Assembly (NCBI RefSeq): GCF_003014475.1
Contig: NZ_PYGJ01000017.1
Location: 43,793-107,792, forward strand
From: Shimia abyssi
Lineage (GTDB): Bacteria > Pseudomonadota > Alphaproteobacteria > Rhodobacterales > Rhodobacteraceae
Length of the DNA: 64,000 bases
Direction of reading: 5' to 3'
Part shown: one piece after another, positions 1 through 8,561 of the stretch
Layout: each line of letters opens with the position of its first letter
Position numbering within the stretch: the first letter of the stretch is position 1
Position numbers and translations under genes: made by a program
The notes under the pieces: model-generated
Databases searched by the model: none
What the model saw: only the letters and a program-made list of their open reading frames with translations
Told to the model about the DNA's origin: nothing

Positions 1-709
1 CTGCGAGCTCGGTGGCAACACCCATTCCAAAGTCGTTATGGGTGTGTATCTCGATCGGCAGGCCAGTCATCCCCTTGACCCATCCCACCATGTATTTCAC
101 CGCCTCTGGTGTCGCGCACCCCATCGTGTCAACGATGCCGATCGAGTCGGGCGGCGACTCGTTCATGATGCCCTTGCACAGGTTTTCAAGATCATCGGGC
201 CGAGCGCGTGTTGTGTCATAGGGGAAGAATACGGCGTACAGCCCCTGTTCGCGCGCGTAATTGATCACGTCCCGGCTCTTCTTGAAGACGTCTTCCCAAG
301 TCCAGCCGAACTGGGTGACAAGCTTTGGGTATCCAATGGGAACCTCAATAACGACACCGTCAGCACCACATTCCAAAGCCATATCAATGTCTTGCTTCAT
401 TGCGCGGGCAAATGTGAAAATCTTGGATTTCAGCCCAAGTTTGGAGATTTCGCGAATGGCTTCGGCATCCTGCGGTGATACAGCGGGCATTCCAGCCTCG
501 ATACGTTCCACGCCAATTTCGTCCATTTTTGTGGCGATGCGCAGTTTGTCATCAATGGAGAATACAACGCCCGGTGTCTGTTCACCGTCGCGCAAAGTCG
601 CATCGTGAATTTGCACCTTGGGCGGAAGAAGCAGGTCCCTTCGTACATCCTGGTGGAAATTATACGGGCTAACCCACCACTTTCCGTCTTCAAAGTATGT
701 CTCGCGCAT
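1..709 (-). CDS. HMGL-like carboxyltransferase/lyase (homocitrate synthase / isopropylmalate synthase family), 3' part cut by window edge
   Basis: About 236 residues are visible, from ATG at 709 leftwards, and the C-terminus lies outside the window. The protein starts MRETYFEDGKWWVSPYNFH and soon shows HDATLRDGEQTPGVVFS, the metal- and substrate-binding DxTLRDGEQ signature of the HMG-CoA lyase-like TIM barrel. Near the edge comes IEIHTHNDFGMG, the HxH metal motif of the same fold. Members condense acetyl-CoA with a 2-oxoacid or cleave the product, and the exact substrate cannot be told from the sequence. It is transcribed away from the GntR regulator at 1067 and probably belongs to the same catabolic island as the genes up to 9434. 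Family assignment is firm; a true homocitrate synthase role is only one option. Confidence 0.8.
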   Translation of the reverse strand, partial: MRETYFEDGKWWVSPYNFHQDVRRDLLLPPKVQIHDATLRDGEQTPGVVFSIDDKLRIATKMDEIGVERIEAGMPAVSPQDAEAIREISKLGLKSKIFTFARAMKQDIDMALECGADGVVIEVPIGYPKLVTQFGWTWEDVFKKSRDVINYAREQGLYAVFFPYDTTRARPDDLENLCKGIMNESPPDSIGIVDTMGCATPEAVKYMVGWVKGMTGLPIEIHTHNDFGMGVATELA

Positions 710-1066
710 GTGGATACCCCTGAATGTCTAAGTGTCATGTTGATTGCGGAATTTATATTATATTTGGACATTTCACAACAAAAAACGATATTTTTGGAAA
801 TCTGACAATATCTTGATTTTACGTGTACCTGACCGACCTAGTGCATTTTGCTTGATTGAGTTGCGCTCGGGATACAAATGCCTGTTTGAGCTCGAGAAAA
901 TAGTTCAAAATTAGCCATTTAGTTTCTCATCTTGCCTGAAGCCAACTTGAAGGCGCGATGTCGAGATTGCCTTCCAACGTGAAAGCTGAGTGCCCGCGCC
1001 ATAAAAATTCTTTAGAAATATCGATATAATTTGATTAAGCGAAGTATTTTTGTTTATCTAACGCGC
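710..1066. promoter_or_regulatory. AT-rich divergent promoter region between HMGL-like gene and GntR regulator
   Basis: This 357-bp stretch holds no convincing gene and is markedly A+T-rich. A perfect 10-bp palindrome ATATCGATAT lies at 1018-1027, about 40 bp before the regulator start, and AAAAACGATATTTTT lies near 781-795 on the other gene's side. Autoregulation by the adjacent GntR protein at such sites is an inference. Confidence 0.4.
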
Positions 1067-1729
1067 ATGAACACAGCAGGCTTTCAAAACCAAACCAACC
1101 AATCGTCAACTCAAAGAACGTACCTGACGCTCCGAAACGAGATCATAACCGGGCGGCTTGCCCCCGGAGAGCGACTGAAAGTTGAGACTTTAAAAGAAAA
1201 CTATGGTGCAGGCGCATCCCCTATTCGAGAAGCTCTAAGTTTGCTGACGTCTGATCAACTCGTGGAACGCATTGATCAGCGAGGTTTCAGAGTGGCTGAC
1301 ACCAGTCGTCACCAGTTTCAGGAAATATTGAACTTGCGCTGTACTTTGGAAGATATCGCGCTGCGCCAAAGTGTTGAAAAAGGTGGGCGCGATTGGGAAG
1401 AGAACCTTGTTTTGGTGCATCACTATTTAAGCCGAACAGATCGGGCAGACGCGGAACTTTTTGAAGACAGGCACAAGAGTTTTCACATGGCATTGCTATC
1501 TGCATGTGAGTCGCCGGTTCTCATGCGTTTTTGTGGGCAGCTGTATGACTTGAACGTGCGGTATCGGTTTTTGGCTGTTAGATCGAAGACATATTCCAGT
1601 AGGAATGTGGAGGGAGAGCACCTAGCTATTCTCGACGCGGCGGTCAGCAAGGACGTTGATCTTGCGTCAAAGCTTTTGATGGATCACTACAGCAGCACCG
1701 GCGCATTTCTTGCAGAGCTCATTGATTGA
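1067..1729 (+). CDS. GntR-family transcriptional regulator, FadR/FCD type
   Basis: 220 residues. An N-terminal winged helix-turn-helix spans about residues 15-80 (LRNEIITGRLAPGERLKVETL followed by GASPIREALSLL and a wing ending RGFRV). An all-helical FCD ligand domain follows (LRCTLEDIALRQ, HKSFHMALLSAC, GEHLAILDAA). FCD domains usually bind small organic acids through metal-coordinating Asp/His residues. I chose ATG 1067 over the upstream TTG 1031, because the extra N-terminus lacks family character. The GST-like gene starts 18 bp downstream and is probably co-transcribed. It is likely the local regulator of the island; repressor or activator cannot be told. Confidence 0.85.
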   Translation: MNTAGFQNQTNQSSTQRTYLTLRNEIITGRLAPGERLKVETLKENYGAGASPIREALSLLTSDQLVERIDQRGFRVADTSRHQFQEILNLRCTLEDIALRQSVEKGGRDWEENLVLVHHYLSRTDRADAELFEDRHKSFHMALLSACESPVLMRFCGQLYDLNVRYRFLAVRSKTYSSRNVEGEHLAILDAAVSKDVDLASKLLMDHYSSTGAFLAELID

Positions 1730-1747
1730 GCAAGGGGGAAATCAGAA

Positions 1748-2566
1748 ATGCTGAAGCTTTATCATGGTAAGACGAGTGTTTGTTCGGCCAAGGTTCGAGT
1801 GGGGCTTGCGGAACTAAATCTTCCTTGGGATGGAACTATTCTGGACTTGGGAGCGGGCGAACAAAATGAAGTCTGGTATCTGAAGTTAAACCACAAGGGT
1901 GTCGTTCCGACGGTGGTGAATGGCGATGTCCGTGTGGCTGAATCCAGTGTCATATTGGAGTACTTGTCGGATATCGAAGGATCCGGAGCGTTGATGCCAA
2001 AAGACCCTGCCAGCCGGGCTATCACGAGAATGTACCTGTCCGATTGCATCGATATTCATGCCGCGATCAATACGTTGACCTTTGCGACATCCAAACGACA
2101 GCAGATATTGCAGAAAAAGACAGCTGAACAGATTTCGGCAAGTATCGAGCGTATGGCCAGCCCTGCAAATGCGCTGAAACGGCGCGACATTATCGACAAT
2201 GGGACAGCGTCTTCTCATGTGACCATTGCTTTTTTTGTGCTCACCTCGCTGTTTCAGCAAATGAGACACGCTTTGTCGGCGGGCCAATGGATGCAGGGCG
2301 AAACGTTTGGTTTGGCCGATATCGCGCTGATTGCTTATGTGGATCGACTGGACCGTTTAGGCCTTTCGAGCTTGTGGGCGGAAGTGCCAGATATTTCGCG
2401 CTGGTTGGCGGACTGTCGCGCGCGTGAAAGCTATAAAACTGCAATTGAAGCTTATGCTGGGCCAGCTGATGATGACGCGCGTGCGGCTAGAGCGGACGGC
2501 AATTGGGACATGATTGAAGATTTGTGGCAAGACTACCAGCTCGGCCACAACGGATCAGGCAAGTGA
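1748..2566 (+). CDS. Glutathione S-transferase family protein, zeta-like
   Basis: 272 residues, starting at ATG 1748 with GGGGGA a few bases upstream. The N-terminal thioredoxin fold carries SVCSAKVRVGL with Cys12-Ser13. This resembles the zeta-class motif SSCxxRVRIAL found in maleylacetoacetate/maleylpyruvate isomerases and in the tetrachlorohydroquinone dehalogenase PcpC. VVPTVVNGDVRVAESSVILEYL supplies the cis-Pro and glutathione-binding turn. The C-terminal helical domain contains FGLADIALIAYVDRL. Within a ring-cleavage gene set a glutathione-dependent cis-trans isomerase or reductive dehalogenase is plausible, but this is inferred from context. Its last 12 bases overlap the 3' end of the convergent malonyl-CoA decarboxylase gene. 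Confidence 0.8.
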   Translation: MLKLYHGKTSVCSAKVRVGLAELNLPWDGTILDLGAGEQNEVWYLKLNHKGVVPTVVNGDVRVAESSVILEYLSDIEGSGALMPKDPASRAITRMYLSDCIDIHAAINTLTFATSKRQQILQKKTAEQISASIERMASPANALKRRDIIDNGTASSHVTIAFFVLTSLFQQMRHALSAGQWMQGETFGLADIALIAYVDRLDRLGLSSLWAEVPDISRWLADCRARESYKTAIEAYAGPADDDARAARADGNWDMIEDLWQDYQLGHNGSGK

Positions 2567-3808
2567 TGATTTTGACGCGTACCTAGCGAGTGTCTTGACC
2601 GCCGCCGCCGCTGCGACTTCGTTTTTTTGGTCGAACGCTTCGACGTTACTTGTAAGTTTCGATACGTCATACAAATAGTTCACCATCGCTCCACCAGATT
2701 GAAGCAATCCCTTTTCCGAAAGATCTGCTAGGGAATGAACTTGGTGAATTAATGCGCCGTTAGCCAAATGAAATCGCGCCACTGGGTCGATCGGTTTTCC
2801 ATCAGGTTTTTTTGCATCGAGCAAATAGTGTGCTGCATATTGGCGCAAGGTTTGCGGTTCGGGCAAAATAGCTGTTCGACCCTCAGATTCTAGCCAGCGT
2901 GTCAGACCCGGAATGGGTGAGAGTGTCACAAACTTTTTCAGATTTGGCATGTCTCGCGACAGGTCACGAACGACCTGCTTGATGAGAGAGTTTCCGAACG
3001 AAATGCCAGCCAATCCAGACTGGCAATTTGAGATCGAATAGAAAACCGCTGTATTTGCTGCACCGGCATCGATTCCTGCACGGTTTTCGCTCAGAACTCC
3101 CTGGATCGAGTTTGGTATGCCCTTCGTCAAGGCAACTTCAACAAAGATGAGCGGGTCGTCGGGCATTGAAGGGTGAAAGAAAGCATAACATCTTCTGTCA
3201 GGTGGGTGCAGTCTTCGTCGCAGGTCTTCCCAGTTTGTGATCTCATGGACGGCTTCATACGCAATGATGCGCTCCAATATCGAAGCTGGCGTGTCCCAAG
3301 TGATCTGCCGCAGAACGAGAAAACCGCGGTTAAACCAACTGCGAAGCAAATGCACCAGATCATGATCGGTGCGGCCCAAATCAGGTTCTTCTTTGATTTC
3401 GCTGAGCAAGGTGGATCTTAACTGAACCAGCTCAGCCGTTGCACCGGGTGCCTGATTGAGGCGCCGAAACAATTCTTGTCTTTGTGGTTCGGATGCCCGG
3501 GACAAAGCGCTAAAGTTTTCAAGGGTGGGAAATTTCTCGTATTGCCTTGCCAGCTTGGCGACCAAGGCAGCGTCTATGTCCAATTGAGTGTTCAAAAATG
3601 CGAAGAATTCAGCTCGGTTTTCTTGCGATTGATCCCTCAATCTATTGAGTATCGATGTCGCAAGATGTTGGCCCGAGGCTTCTGATTTTTCAGCCAGCAA
3701 TTGCATACATAGTTCATTCACGGATCCCCCTTTTCCATTGTTTTTTTGAAAAGGGTGTCGATCCAGCAATGTAGACAGAAGATCGCCAAGAGCGTTTGGG
3801 TTAGACAT
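2555..3808 (-). CDS. Malonyl-CoA decarboxylase
   Basis: 417 residues, close to the usual bacterial length. An N-terminal helical oligomerisation region is followed from about residue 140 by the GNAT-like catalytic domain. Recognisable segments are AFFHPSMPDDPLIFVEVALTKG, SISNCQSGLAGISFGNSLIKQV and LSPIPGLTRWL, with a C-terminal FHLANGALIHQVH that supplies a conserved His. The enzyme converts malonyl-CoA to acetyl-CoA and CO2. It follows the YciI-like gene by 12 bp, so the two form a minus-strand operon divergent from the reductase at 4416. In this setting it would drain a malonyl-CoA end product into central metabolism (inference). Confidence 0.9.
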   Translation of the reverse strand: MSNPNALGDLLSTLLDRHPFQKNNGKGGSVNELCMQLLAEKSEASGQHLATSILNRLRDQSQENRAEFFAFLNTQLDIDAALVAKLARQYEKFPTLENFSALSRASEPQRQELFRRLNQAPGATAELVQLRSTLLSEIKEEPDLGRTDHDLVHLLRSWFNRGFLVLRQITWDTPASILERIIAYEAVHEITNWEDLRRRLHPPDRRCYAFFHPSMPDDPLIFVEVALTKGIPNSIQGVLSENRAGIDAGAANTAVFYSISNCQSGLAGISFGNSLIKQVVRDLSRDMPNLKKFVTLSPIPGLTRWLESEGRTAILPEPQTLRQYAAHYLLDAKKPDGKPIDPVARFHLANGALIHQVHSLADLSEKGLLQSGGAMVNYLYDVSKLTSNVEAFDQKNEVAAAAAVKTLARYASKSSLA

Positions 3809-3820
3809 ACGTCACTCAAC

Positions 3821-4207
3821 TTATTTTAGCTTTGCCGCGCCAGTCGACAGGCCGACATTAATCGTCAGGTTCCCTTCGTTGACCAGCCACTTCCTTAATG
3901 TGAAACCTCGGGCACCTGATGCATGCATTGGGTCATTTTCAGCTAGCTCTTTAGCCGCTTTCATTGAATCCGCTCGATACAAGATCAACCCTGCGCCAAC
4001 CATGGTTTCGCCTGTCGGGTCTGACAAGGGGCCAGCAAGGACAAGCGTTCCCTTCTCCTCCAGTTGCCGCTGATAATCCAGATGGCTTGGCAAGTTGGCT
4101 TTTACGTCTTCGGGAGCTCCTGCTGGAGTAGATTCAACAACATATAATTCCAATGCGAGCGCGCCGCGCCCGCGCGCCATATCCTTGTACTCGTTCCATG
4201 CAACCAT
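3821..4207 (-). CDS. YciI-like protein (ferredoxin-like alpha+beta barrel fold)
   Basis: 128 residues. The segment LPSHLDYQRQLEEKGTLVLAGPLSDPTGETMVGAGLILYRADSMKAAKELAENDPMHASGARGFTLRKW is typical of YciI proteins. These are dimers related in fold to muconolactone isomerase and EthD, with a His/Asp pair near the pocket (the H of LPSHLDYQ and the D of NDPMH). The start at 4207 has GGAGA about 7 bases upstream. Members occur in aromatic degradation clusters, as small isomerase- or dehalogenase-like enzymes, but most have no proven reaction. The first gene of a two-gene operon with malonyl-CoA decarboxylase, divergent from the reductase gene. Confidence 0.75.
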   Translation of the reverse strand: MVAWNEYKDMARGRGALALELYVVESTPAGAPEDVKANLPSHLDYQRQLEEKGTLVLAGPLSDPTGETMVGAGLILYRADSMKAAKELAENDPMHASGARGFTLRKWLVNEGNLTINVGLSTGAAKLK

Positions 4208-4415
4208 GAGATATCTCCATTTTCACGTTCTATAATAAAAAATCGATTTTATTTGACAAGATAAAATATCATCGTCAAAATGTCGATAACAAGAGAGGCG
4301 TGTCTGGAAGGCGGACGGTGATTCCGCAGTTGGCCTTCTAACTCCGCATCGCGGAGTCGCTCGCGGATCATGAAAAGAGTAGTTTTAAAGGCCGTTTGGC
4401 TCAGAGGGAAAAAGT
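4208..4415. promoter_or_regulatory. Divergent promoter region with ATCGAT-centred palindrome
   Basis: This region separates the YciI-like gene (minus) from the reductase gene (plus). A 12-bp perfect palindrome AAAATCGATTTT lies at 4239-4250 in A+T-rich DNA, followed by AAAATATCATCG at about 4263. It shares the ATCGAT centre with the palindrome in front of the GntR gene at 1018-1027, so it may be a common operator. That is a hypothesis. Confidence 0.4.
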
Positions 4416-5081
4416 ATGGCGGCATTGACCGGGGAGACTCTGGAGCGAGCGCGCGCCGAAGCGCAGAAGGCCGTGCGAGATCTGCGTCAGCAGCGAACAA
4501 CATTGGATCAAGTGTCCGTCGACATCATTCTAACTGATGCGCGCTCTCACTATGCTTGGCAGGACAAACCGGTTTCAGATGAGCTTTTACATCGGCTGTA
4601 TGAAATGACTGCAGCAGGCCCGACAAGTATGAATACATGTCCGGCGAGGTTTATCTTTGTAACGTCAGCGGAAGGGAAGCAAAGGCTGGCCAAGTCTTTA
4701 AAGGAAAAGAATATTGACAAGATGATGGCAGCACCGGTCACGGCGATTATTGCCCATGATCTGGAGTTTTGGCGAGATCTTCCGTTCCTGTTCCCACATG
4801 AAGATCGTCGCCCACACTTCGAAGGAAAACTGGCACATTCCGAGTCCACGGCCTTTCGCAATGGTACATTGCAAGGTGCATATTTCATGATCGCGGCGCG
4901 CGCGCTGGGTTTGGATGTCGGTGCGATGAGTGGCTTTTCCAATGAAATCGTCGACGAGGAGTTTTTTGAGGGAACAACGCTGAAGTCCAATTTTTTGTGT
5001 AACTTGGGCTATGCCGACGAAAGCGCTCTGTTTCAGAAATTACCGCGCTTTCCTTTCGAAAAAGCGTGTTGGTTCGAGTGA
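4416..5081 (+). CDS. RutE-like flavin reductase (nitroreductase family; malonic semialdehyde reductase-like)
   Basis: 221 residues with AGAGGGA upstream of ATG 4416. After a short extra N-terminus, the protein follows the RutE/YdfN nitroreductase layout: DARSHYAWQDKPVSDELLHRLYE, GPTSMNTCPARFIFV for FMN binding, MAAPVTAIIAHDLEFWRDLPFLFPH, FRNGTLQGAYFMIAARALGLDVGAMSGF and SNFLCNLGY. RutE reduces malonic semialdehyde to 3-hydroxypropionate in pyrimidine breakdown, but no other rut gene is near. Here it heads a seven-gene plus-strand run with OsmC, a TRAP transporter and a ring-cleavage dioxygenase. It may reduce malonic semialdehyde or a quinone/nitro intermediate; the choice is open. Confidence 0.8.
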   Translation: MAALTGETLERARAEAQKAVRDLRQQRTTLDQVSVDIILTDARSHYAWQDKPVSDELLHRLYEMTAAGPTSMNTCPARFIFVTSAEGKQRLAKSLKEKNIDKMMAAPVTAIIAHDLEFWRDLPFLFPHEDRRPHFEGKLAHSESTAFRNGTLQGAYFMIAARALGLDVGAMSGFSNEIVDEEFFEGTTLKSNFLCNLGYADESALFQKLPRFPFEKACWFE

Positions 5082-5088
5082 GGGTGTT

Positions 5089-5544
5089 ATGGCAATACGA
5101 ATGAAAACCTCCGTGACCCTTAAGGCGCAGGCTGAATGTGTGTCGCATTCGCGTGCCGACATTAAGGTGCGCGATCTGAGTTTTGCAATAGATGAACCGA
5201 CCGCAAGGGGCGGAACCAATGCGGGCCCGACACCAACTGATACAGCGTTGGCCGCATTGATCGGATGCACCAATGTGATTGGCCACAAATGTGCTAGCGC
5301 GATTGGTGTCGATATTGGCAATCTTAAGATTGATGCTTCCTGCGAATTCGACCGTCGGGGTGTGACGCTCGAGCAAGAAATCGAAGTGCCGTTCACGTCC
5401 GTCAAATTGACCGTTCTTGCCGGCGGTTCCGCCGATCAAGCGGCGCTAGATCGGGTCGCCGAAGAGACCGAAAAATATTGCCCTTTATCAAAGCTGTTCA
5501 AGGCTGCGGGCACTCATGTGGAGGTGCATTGGAGGCCGCTTTAG
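5089..5544 (+). CDS. OsmC-family peroxidase-like protein
   Basis: 151 residues from ATG 5089, seven bases after the reductase stop. The OsmC/Ohr fold is shown by GPTPTDTALAALIGCTNVIGHKCA, with Cys60, and EKYCPLSKLFK, with Cys131, which are the peroxidatic and resolving positions. Family members reduce organic hydroperoxides with lipoyl or thiol donors, while some YhfA-type members have no known substrate. Its place between the reductase and the TRAP genes suggests protection from peroxides or quinones made during aromatic catabolism, or a thiol-dependent step on the substrate. Context-based, not proven. An upstream start at 5011 would lie inside the preceding gene and is rejected. Confidence 0.8.
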   Translation: MAIRMKTSVTLKAQAECVSHSRADIKVRDLSFAIDEPTARGGTNAGPTPTDTALAALIGCTNVIGHKCASAIGVDIGNLKIDASCEFDRRGVTLEQEIEVPFTSVKLTVLAGGSADQAALDRVAEETEKYCPLSKLFKAAGTHVEVHWRPL

Positions 5545-5582
5545 GCCCGTCACATCCACGCAATCCATCAAGGGAGGAAACG

Positions 5583-6665
5583 ATGGCTGCATTTTCAAAG
5601 GGACTGGCGCTAGGCGCGCTAATGGTGGGGCTGGCTGCTGCACCTGGTTTTGCCGCAGAAAAAATAAAAGCGGTTGTGATCGACGGATACCCGGCCCGAG
5701 CGCTGTGGGTGAAAGAGTTCACGAACTTCTTTATTCCGGAAGTTGACAAGCGTTTAGCGGAATCCGGAAATTACGAAATGGACTGGCAAGAAAGCTATGG
5801 TGGATCCATCGTTAAGCCCAAGGGCGTACTAGAAGGCGTCAAGCTGGGTCTTGGTGACATCGGAATCGTGACAACTATTTTCCACAGTTCGAAACTGCCC
5901 AGCCAAGCAATTTCGGCCGTGACACCTTTTGTAGCGGCGGATGCACGCGCAGTCGCTAAGGCGGTAGACGAGATCGCTAAAGAATATCCCACAATGCAAA
6001 ACGAGTTTGCCGCGCAAAATCAAGTCTACCTTGCGACGGGTGTTGTGCTGGACACCTATCAGGTGTTTTCCAAGGACCCGATCACGACAATCAGTGACAT
6101 CGAAGGTAGCAAGGTTGCTGGTGCGGGTATGAACTTGCGGTACCTGGAAGGTATCAATGGTGCTGCGGGTGTCCGTGGCGGTTTGACGGATTTCTATAAT
6201 ATGTTGGATACTGGGCTGGTTGATAAAGCCATGCTGTGGCCAGAAGCAGCTAAGACATTCAAGATCGCAGAAGTTGCCCCTCATATGCTCAAGGTCGACC
6301 TTGGTGCGGTGAATTCTAAAACCATCACCGTGAACAAAGACTATTGGGAGGGCCTTCCCGAAGAGGTGCAGAATGTTCTGCTTGAGGTCGCAGTTCTGTA
6401 TCGAGACCATGTCGCGGGCATTGCAATGGATCGCGCCGCAGCAAGCCGTGACGCGTACACTGCAGCAGGCGGCACAATCACAGAGGCTAGTGCGGCAGAT
6501 CGTCAAGCCTGGGCAGAAGCAATGCCCAACATCGCTGCGGAATGGGCGGACACATTGAATGGCAAGGGTGAGCCTGGCACGGAAATGCTGGAAAGCTACC
6601 TTGGCAAGTTGAACGCCGCTGGCTTTAGCGGGCCGCGCGACTGGACCGCTGGTTCCGGATCATAA
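5583..6665 (+). CDS. TRAP transporter solute-binding protein (DctP-type subfamily)
   Basis: 360 residues. The start at 5583 is fixed by AGGGAGGAAACG directly upstream and by a Sec signal peptide (KGLALGALMVGLAAAPGFAA). It is periplasmic and delivers substrate to the membrane subunits encoded next. The core is recognisable (VLEGVKLGLGDIGIV, FYNMLDTGLVDKAMLWPEAA, VNKDYWEGLPEEVQNVLLE). Where classic DctP/SiaP proteins have a KxRVP arginine that clamps the ligand carboxylate, this one reads SDIEGSKVAGAGMNLRYLEG, so the usual arginine is absent from that loop. It belongs to a divergent subfamily, and its ligand need not be a C4-dicarboxylate. Given the dioxygenase downstream, an aromatic acid or phenol is a reasonable guess. 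Confidence 0.85.
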   Translation: MAAFSKGLALGALMVGLAAAPGFAAEKIKAVVIDGYPARALWVKEFTNFFIPEVDKRLAESGNYEMDWQESYGGSIVKPKGVLEGVKLGLGDIGIVTTIFHSSKLPSQAISAVTPFVAADARAVAKAVDEIAKEYPTMQNEFAAQNQVYLATGVVLDTYQVFSKDPITTISDIEGSKVAGAGMNLRYLEGINGAAGVRGGLTDFYNMLDTGLVDKAMLWPEAAKTFKIAEVAPHMLKVDLGAVNSKTITVNKDYWEGLPEEVQNVLLEVAVLYRDHVAGIAMDRAAASRDAYTAAGGTITEASAADRQAWAEAMPNIAAEWADTLNGKGEPGTEMLESYLGKLNAAGFSGPRDWTAGSGS

Positions 6666-6702
6666 GAACACAGTTAAGGCCCGAAGACAGGACTCTTGAG
6701 AC

Positions 6703-7248
6703 ATGAAAAAACTGCTTTCAGGCCTTTCCAAAACCGGCAACGGGATTGCCATCGGCGCGAATGCCGTTGGCACTCTCGTTGTGCTTGGATTGGTGGCCAT
6801 CGTAAACTTTGATGTCGTCGCCCGAGGGGTGTTCAATTCACCTTTTCTTGGTGCGGTCGAGGTTGTGCAGTTCTCGATGGTACTAATCGTCTTTCTGCAA
6901 TTGCCCGATGTTGTCCGGGTCAACCGGCTAACGCGTTCGGATGGGTTTCTGGTCGTTATCGGCGGTAAATACCCGCGCTTTGCAGCTGGATTGCGCCATG
7001 TGATCGACACCGTGTCAGCCGTATTCATGGCACTAATTGCAGTTACGATCTGGCCGGAGTTTGTCGATATGCTCGAAACCAAAGATTACTTTGGCGTGCC
7101 AGGCGTATTCACAGCCCCTTGGTGGCCAATCAAACTGACCATCTTTCTGAGCGCCCTCTTGTGCACGATCATTTTCGCACTCAAAGTGCTTGCCCCCGCA
7201 GAGAAACCTGAACTGATACGCGTTCCTGAACATGAGGACGAAACATGA
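6703..7248 (+). CDS. TRAP transporter small permease subunit (DctQ type)
   Basis: 181 residues with four predicted membrane helices (about residues 20-45, 55-75, 95-120 and 140-165). The FDVVARGVFNSPFLGAVEVVQFSMVLIVFLQLPDVVR segment is the typical DctQ helix 1-2 region, including the conserved R near the loop. It pairs with the large subunit, whose ATG overlaps this stop as ATGA at 7245-7248, a sign of translational coupling. It acts in the inner membrane. Start ATG 6703 lies in a sensible position, though the spacing to purine-rich bases upstream is ordinary. Confidence 0.85.
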   Translation: MKKLLSGLSKTGNGIAIGANAVGTLVVLGLVAIVNFDVVARGVFNSPFLGAVEVVQFSMVLIVFLQLPDVVRVNRLTRSDGFLVVIGGKYPRFAAGLRHVIDTVSAVFMALIAVTIWPEFVDMLETKDYFGVPGVFTAPWWPIKLTIFLSALLCTIIFALKVLAPAEKPELIRVPEHEDET

Positions 7249-8552
7249 GTCCTATCGAACTTGGCATGATTTCGGTCGGTGCCATAGTCATTCTGATTTA
7301 TCTCGGGGTGTACATTCCGATCGCGCTGGGTGTGGTGTCTTTTGTCACCATCTGGATGATGCGCGACAATTTCGACTTGTCTATGAACCTGCTGAAAATC
7401 GCAGTTGGCGACAGCGTCATGGAATACACGTTTGCGACTGTCCCATTATTTACTTTCATGGGATTAGTTGTGTCCAAGGCTGGCCTTGGCAGTGACGTCT
7501 ATGACGTTATGAGTACCGGATTCCGTCGAGTTAAAGGTGGTATCGGTATGGCGACGGTTGGGGCGAACGCTGTTTTTGCTGCTGTTACCGGATCGTCCAT
7601 CGCGTCCGCATCGGTCTTTTCAAAAGTTTCAGTGCCGCAAATGCTGCGCTATGACTATAATCCGCGTTTTGCCGTGGGTGTCGTCGCAGGCTCATCCGTA
7701 TTGGGCATGATCATTCCGCCATCGGCGATGTTGATCATTTACAGCTTTGTAGCCGAGCAATCGGTGGGCGAAATGTTCCTTGCTGGGGTCGTGCCGGGTT
7801 TGATGCTGGCTGGGGCGTATATTGGCGCGATTTGGTTCATGGGGCGGTTCTTTCCCAACTTTGTTGGTGGGCGCCCAGCCGAAGACTACGAGTTGATGCC
7901 ATGGGGTGAAATCGCGTCCAAAACACTTCCCACCGTCAGCCTGATACTCGTTGTGCTTGGCGGCATATATACGGGCTGGCTAACGCCGGTTGAGGCCGGG
8001 GCAACTGGTTCGCTCGTCGCGCTGTTGATCGCATTGATACGGCGGCGAATGACTCTGAAGGGATTTTGGGAGGCGTTGCTGGAGACCGGACACATCACCG
8101 CGTCCATCCTTTTCCTGATTACGGCGGCGTCGATCTATAGCAGGATGCTCGGCTTGGCCGGTCTGCCCAATGAACTGGGGGATTTACTGGCAGGCAGCAA
8201 TGCGAGCTTCTTTACAGTCATGTTCTTATACGTGCTGTTAATGCTTTTCCTTGGCACTCTTTTGGACACGGCTTCGATAATTCTGATCGTTGTGCCTTTG
8301 TTCCTGCCACTAGTCGAGCCTATGGGGCTAAGCCTTGTGTGGTTTGGCATCATTACGGTGGTCGGGGCTGAAATCGGTTTGCTGACACCGCCGCTTGGTA
8401 TCAGCTGTTTTGTGATCAAGGCCACCCTGAATGATCCGCGCATCTCGCTCAAGGATGTGTTTCTGGGCGCGTTGCCCTTTGCAGGTGTGATGCTGATCGT
8501 CTTGATCCTGCTGATCCGCTATCCGGCGCTCAGCTTGGCAATTCTGAACTAG
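7245..8552 (+). CDS. TRAP transporter large permease subunit (DctM type)
   Basis: 435 residues with about 12 hydrophobic segments, the normal DctM size. Conserved pieces include VPLFTFMGLVVSKAGLG, TGSSIASASVFSKV, GSSVLGMIIPPSAMLIIYS, LTPVEAGATGSLVAL and GTLLDTASIILIVVPLFLPL. It forms the Na+-coupled channel subunit fed by the solute-binding protein at 5583. The dioxygenase gene starts nine bases downstream, which ties import to ring cleavage in one transcript. Confidence 0.9.
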   Translation: MSPIELGMISVGAIVILIYLGVYIPIALGVVSFVTIWMMRDNFDLSMNLLKIAVGDSVMEYTFATVPLFTFMGLVVSKAGLGSDVYDVMSTGFRRVKGGIGMATVGANAVFAAVTGSSIASASVFSKVSVPQMLRYDYNPRFAVGVVAGSSVLGMIIPPSAMLIIYSFVAEQSVGEMFLAGVVPGLMLAGAYIGAIWFMGRFFPNFVGGRPAEDYELMPWGEIASKTLPTVSLILVVLGGIYTGWLTPVEAGATGSLVALLIALIRRRMTLKGFWEALLETGHITASILFLITAASIYSRMLGLAGLPNELGDLLAGSNASFFTVMFLYVLLMLFLGTLLDTASIILIVVPLFLPLVEPMGLSLVWFGIITVVGAEIGLLTPPLGISCFVIKATLNDPRISLKDVFLGALPFAGVMLIVLILLIRYPALSLAILN

Positions 8553-8561
8553 GAGGCGCAG

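Noticed and set aside
430..771. Open frame of 113 codons on the minus strand
   Set aside because: It is out of frame with the HMGL-like gene, whose DATLRDGEQ motif is unmistakable in the correct minus-strand frame from 709.
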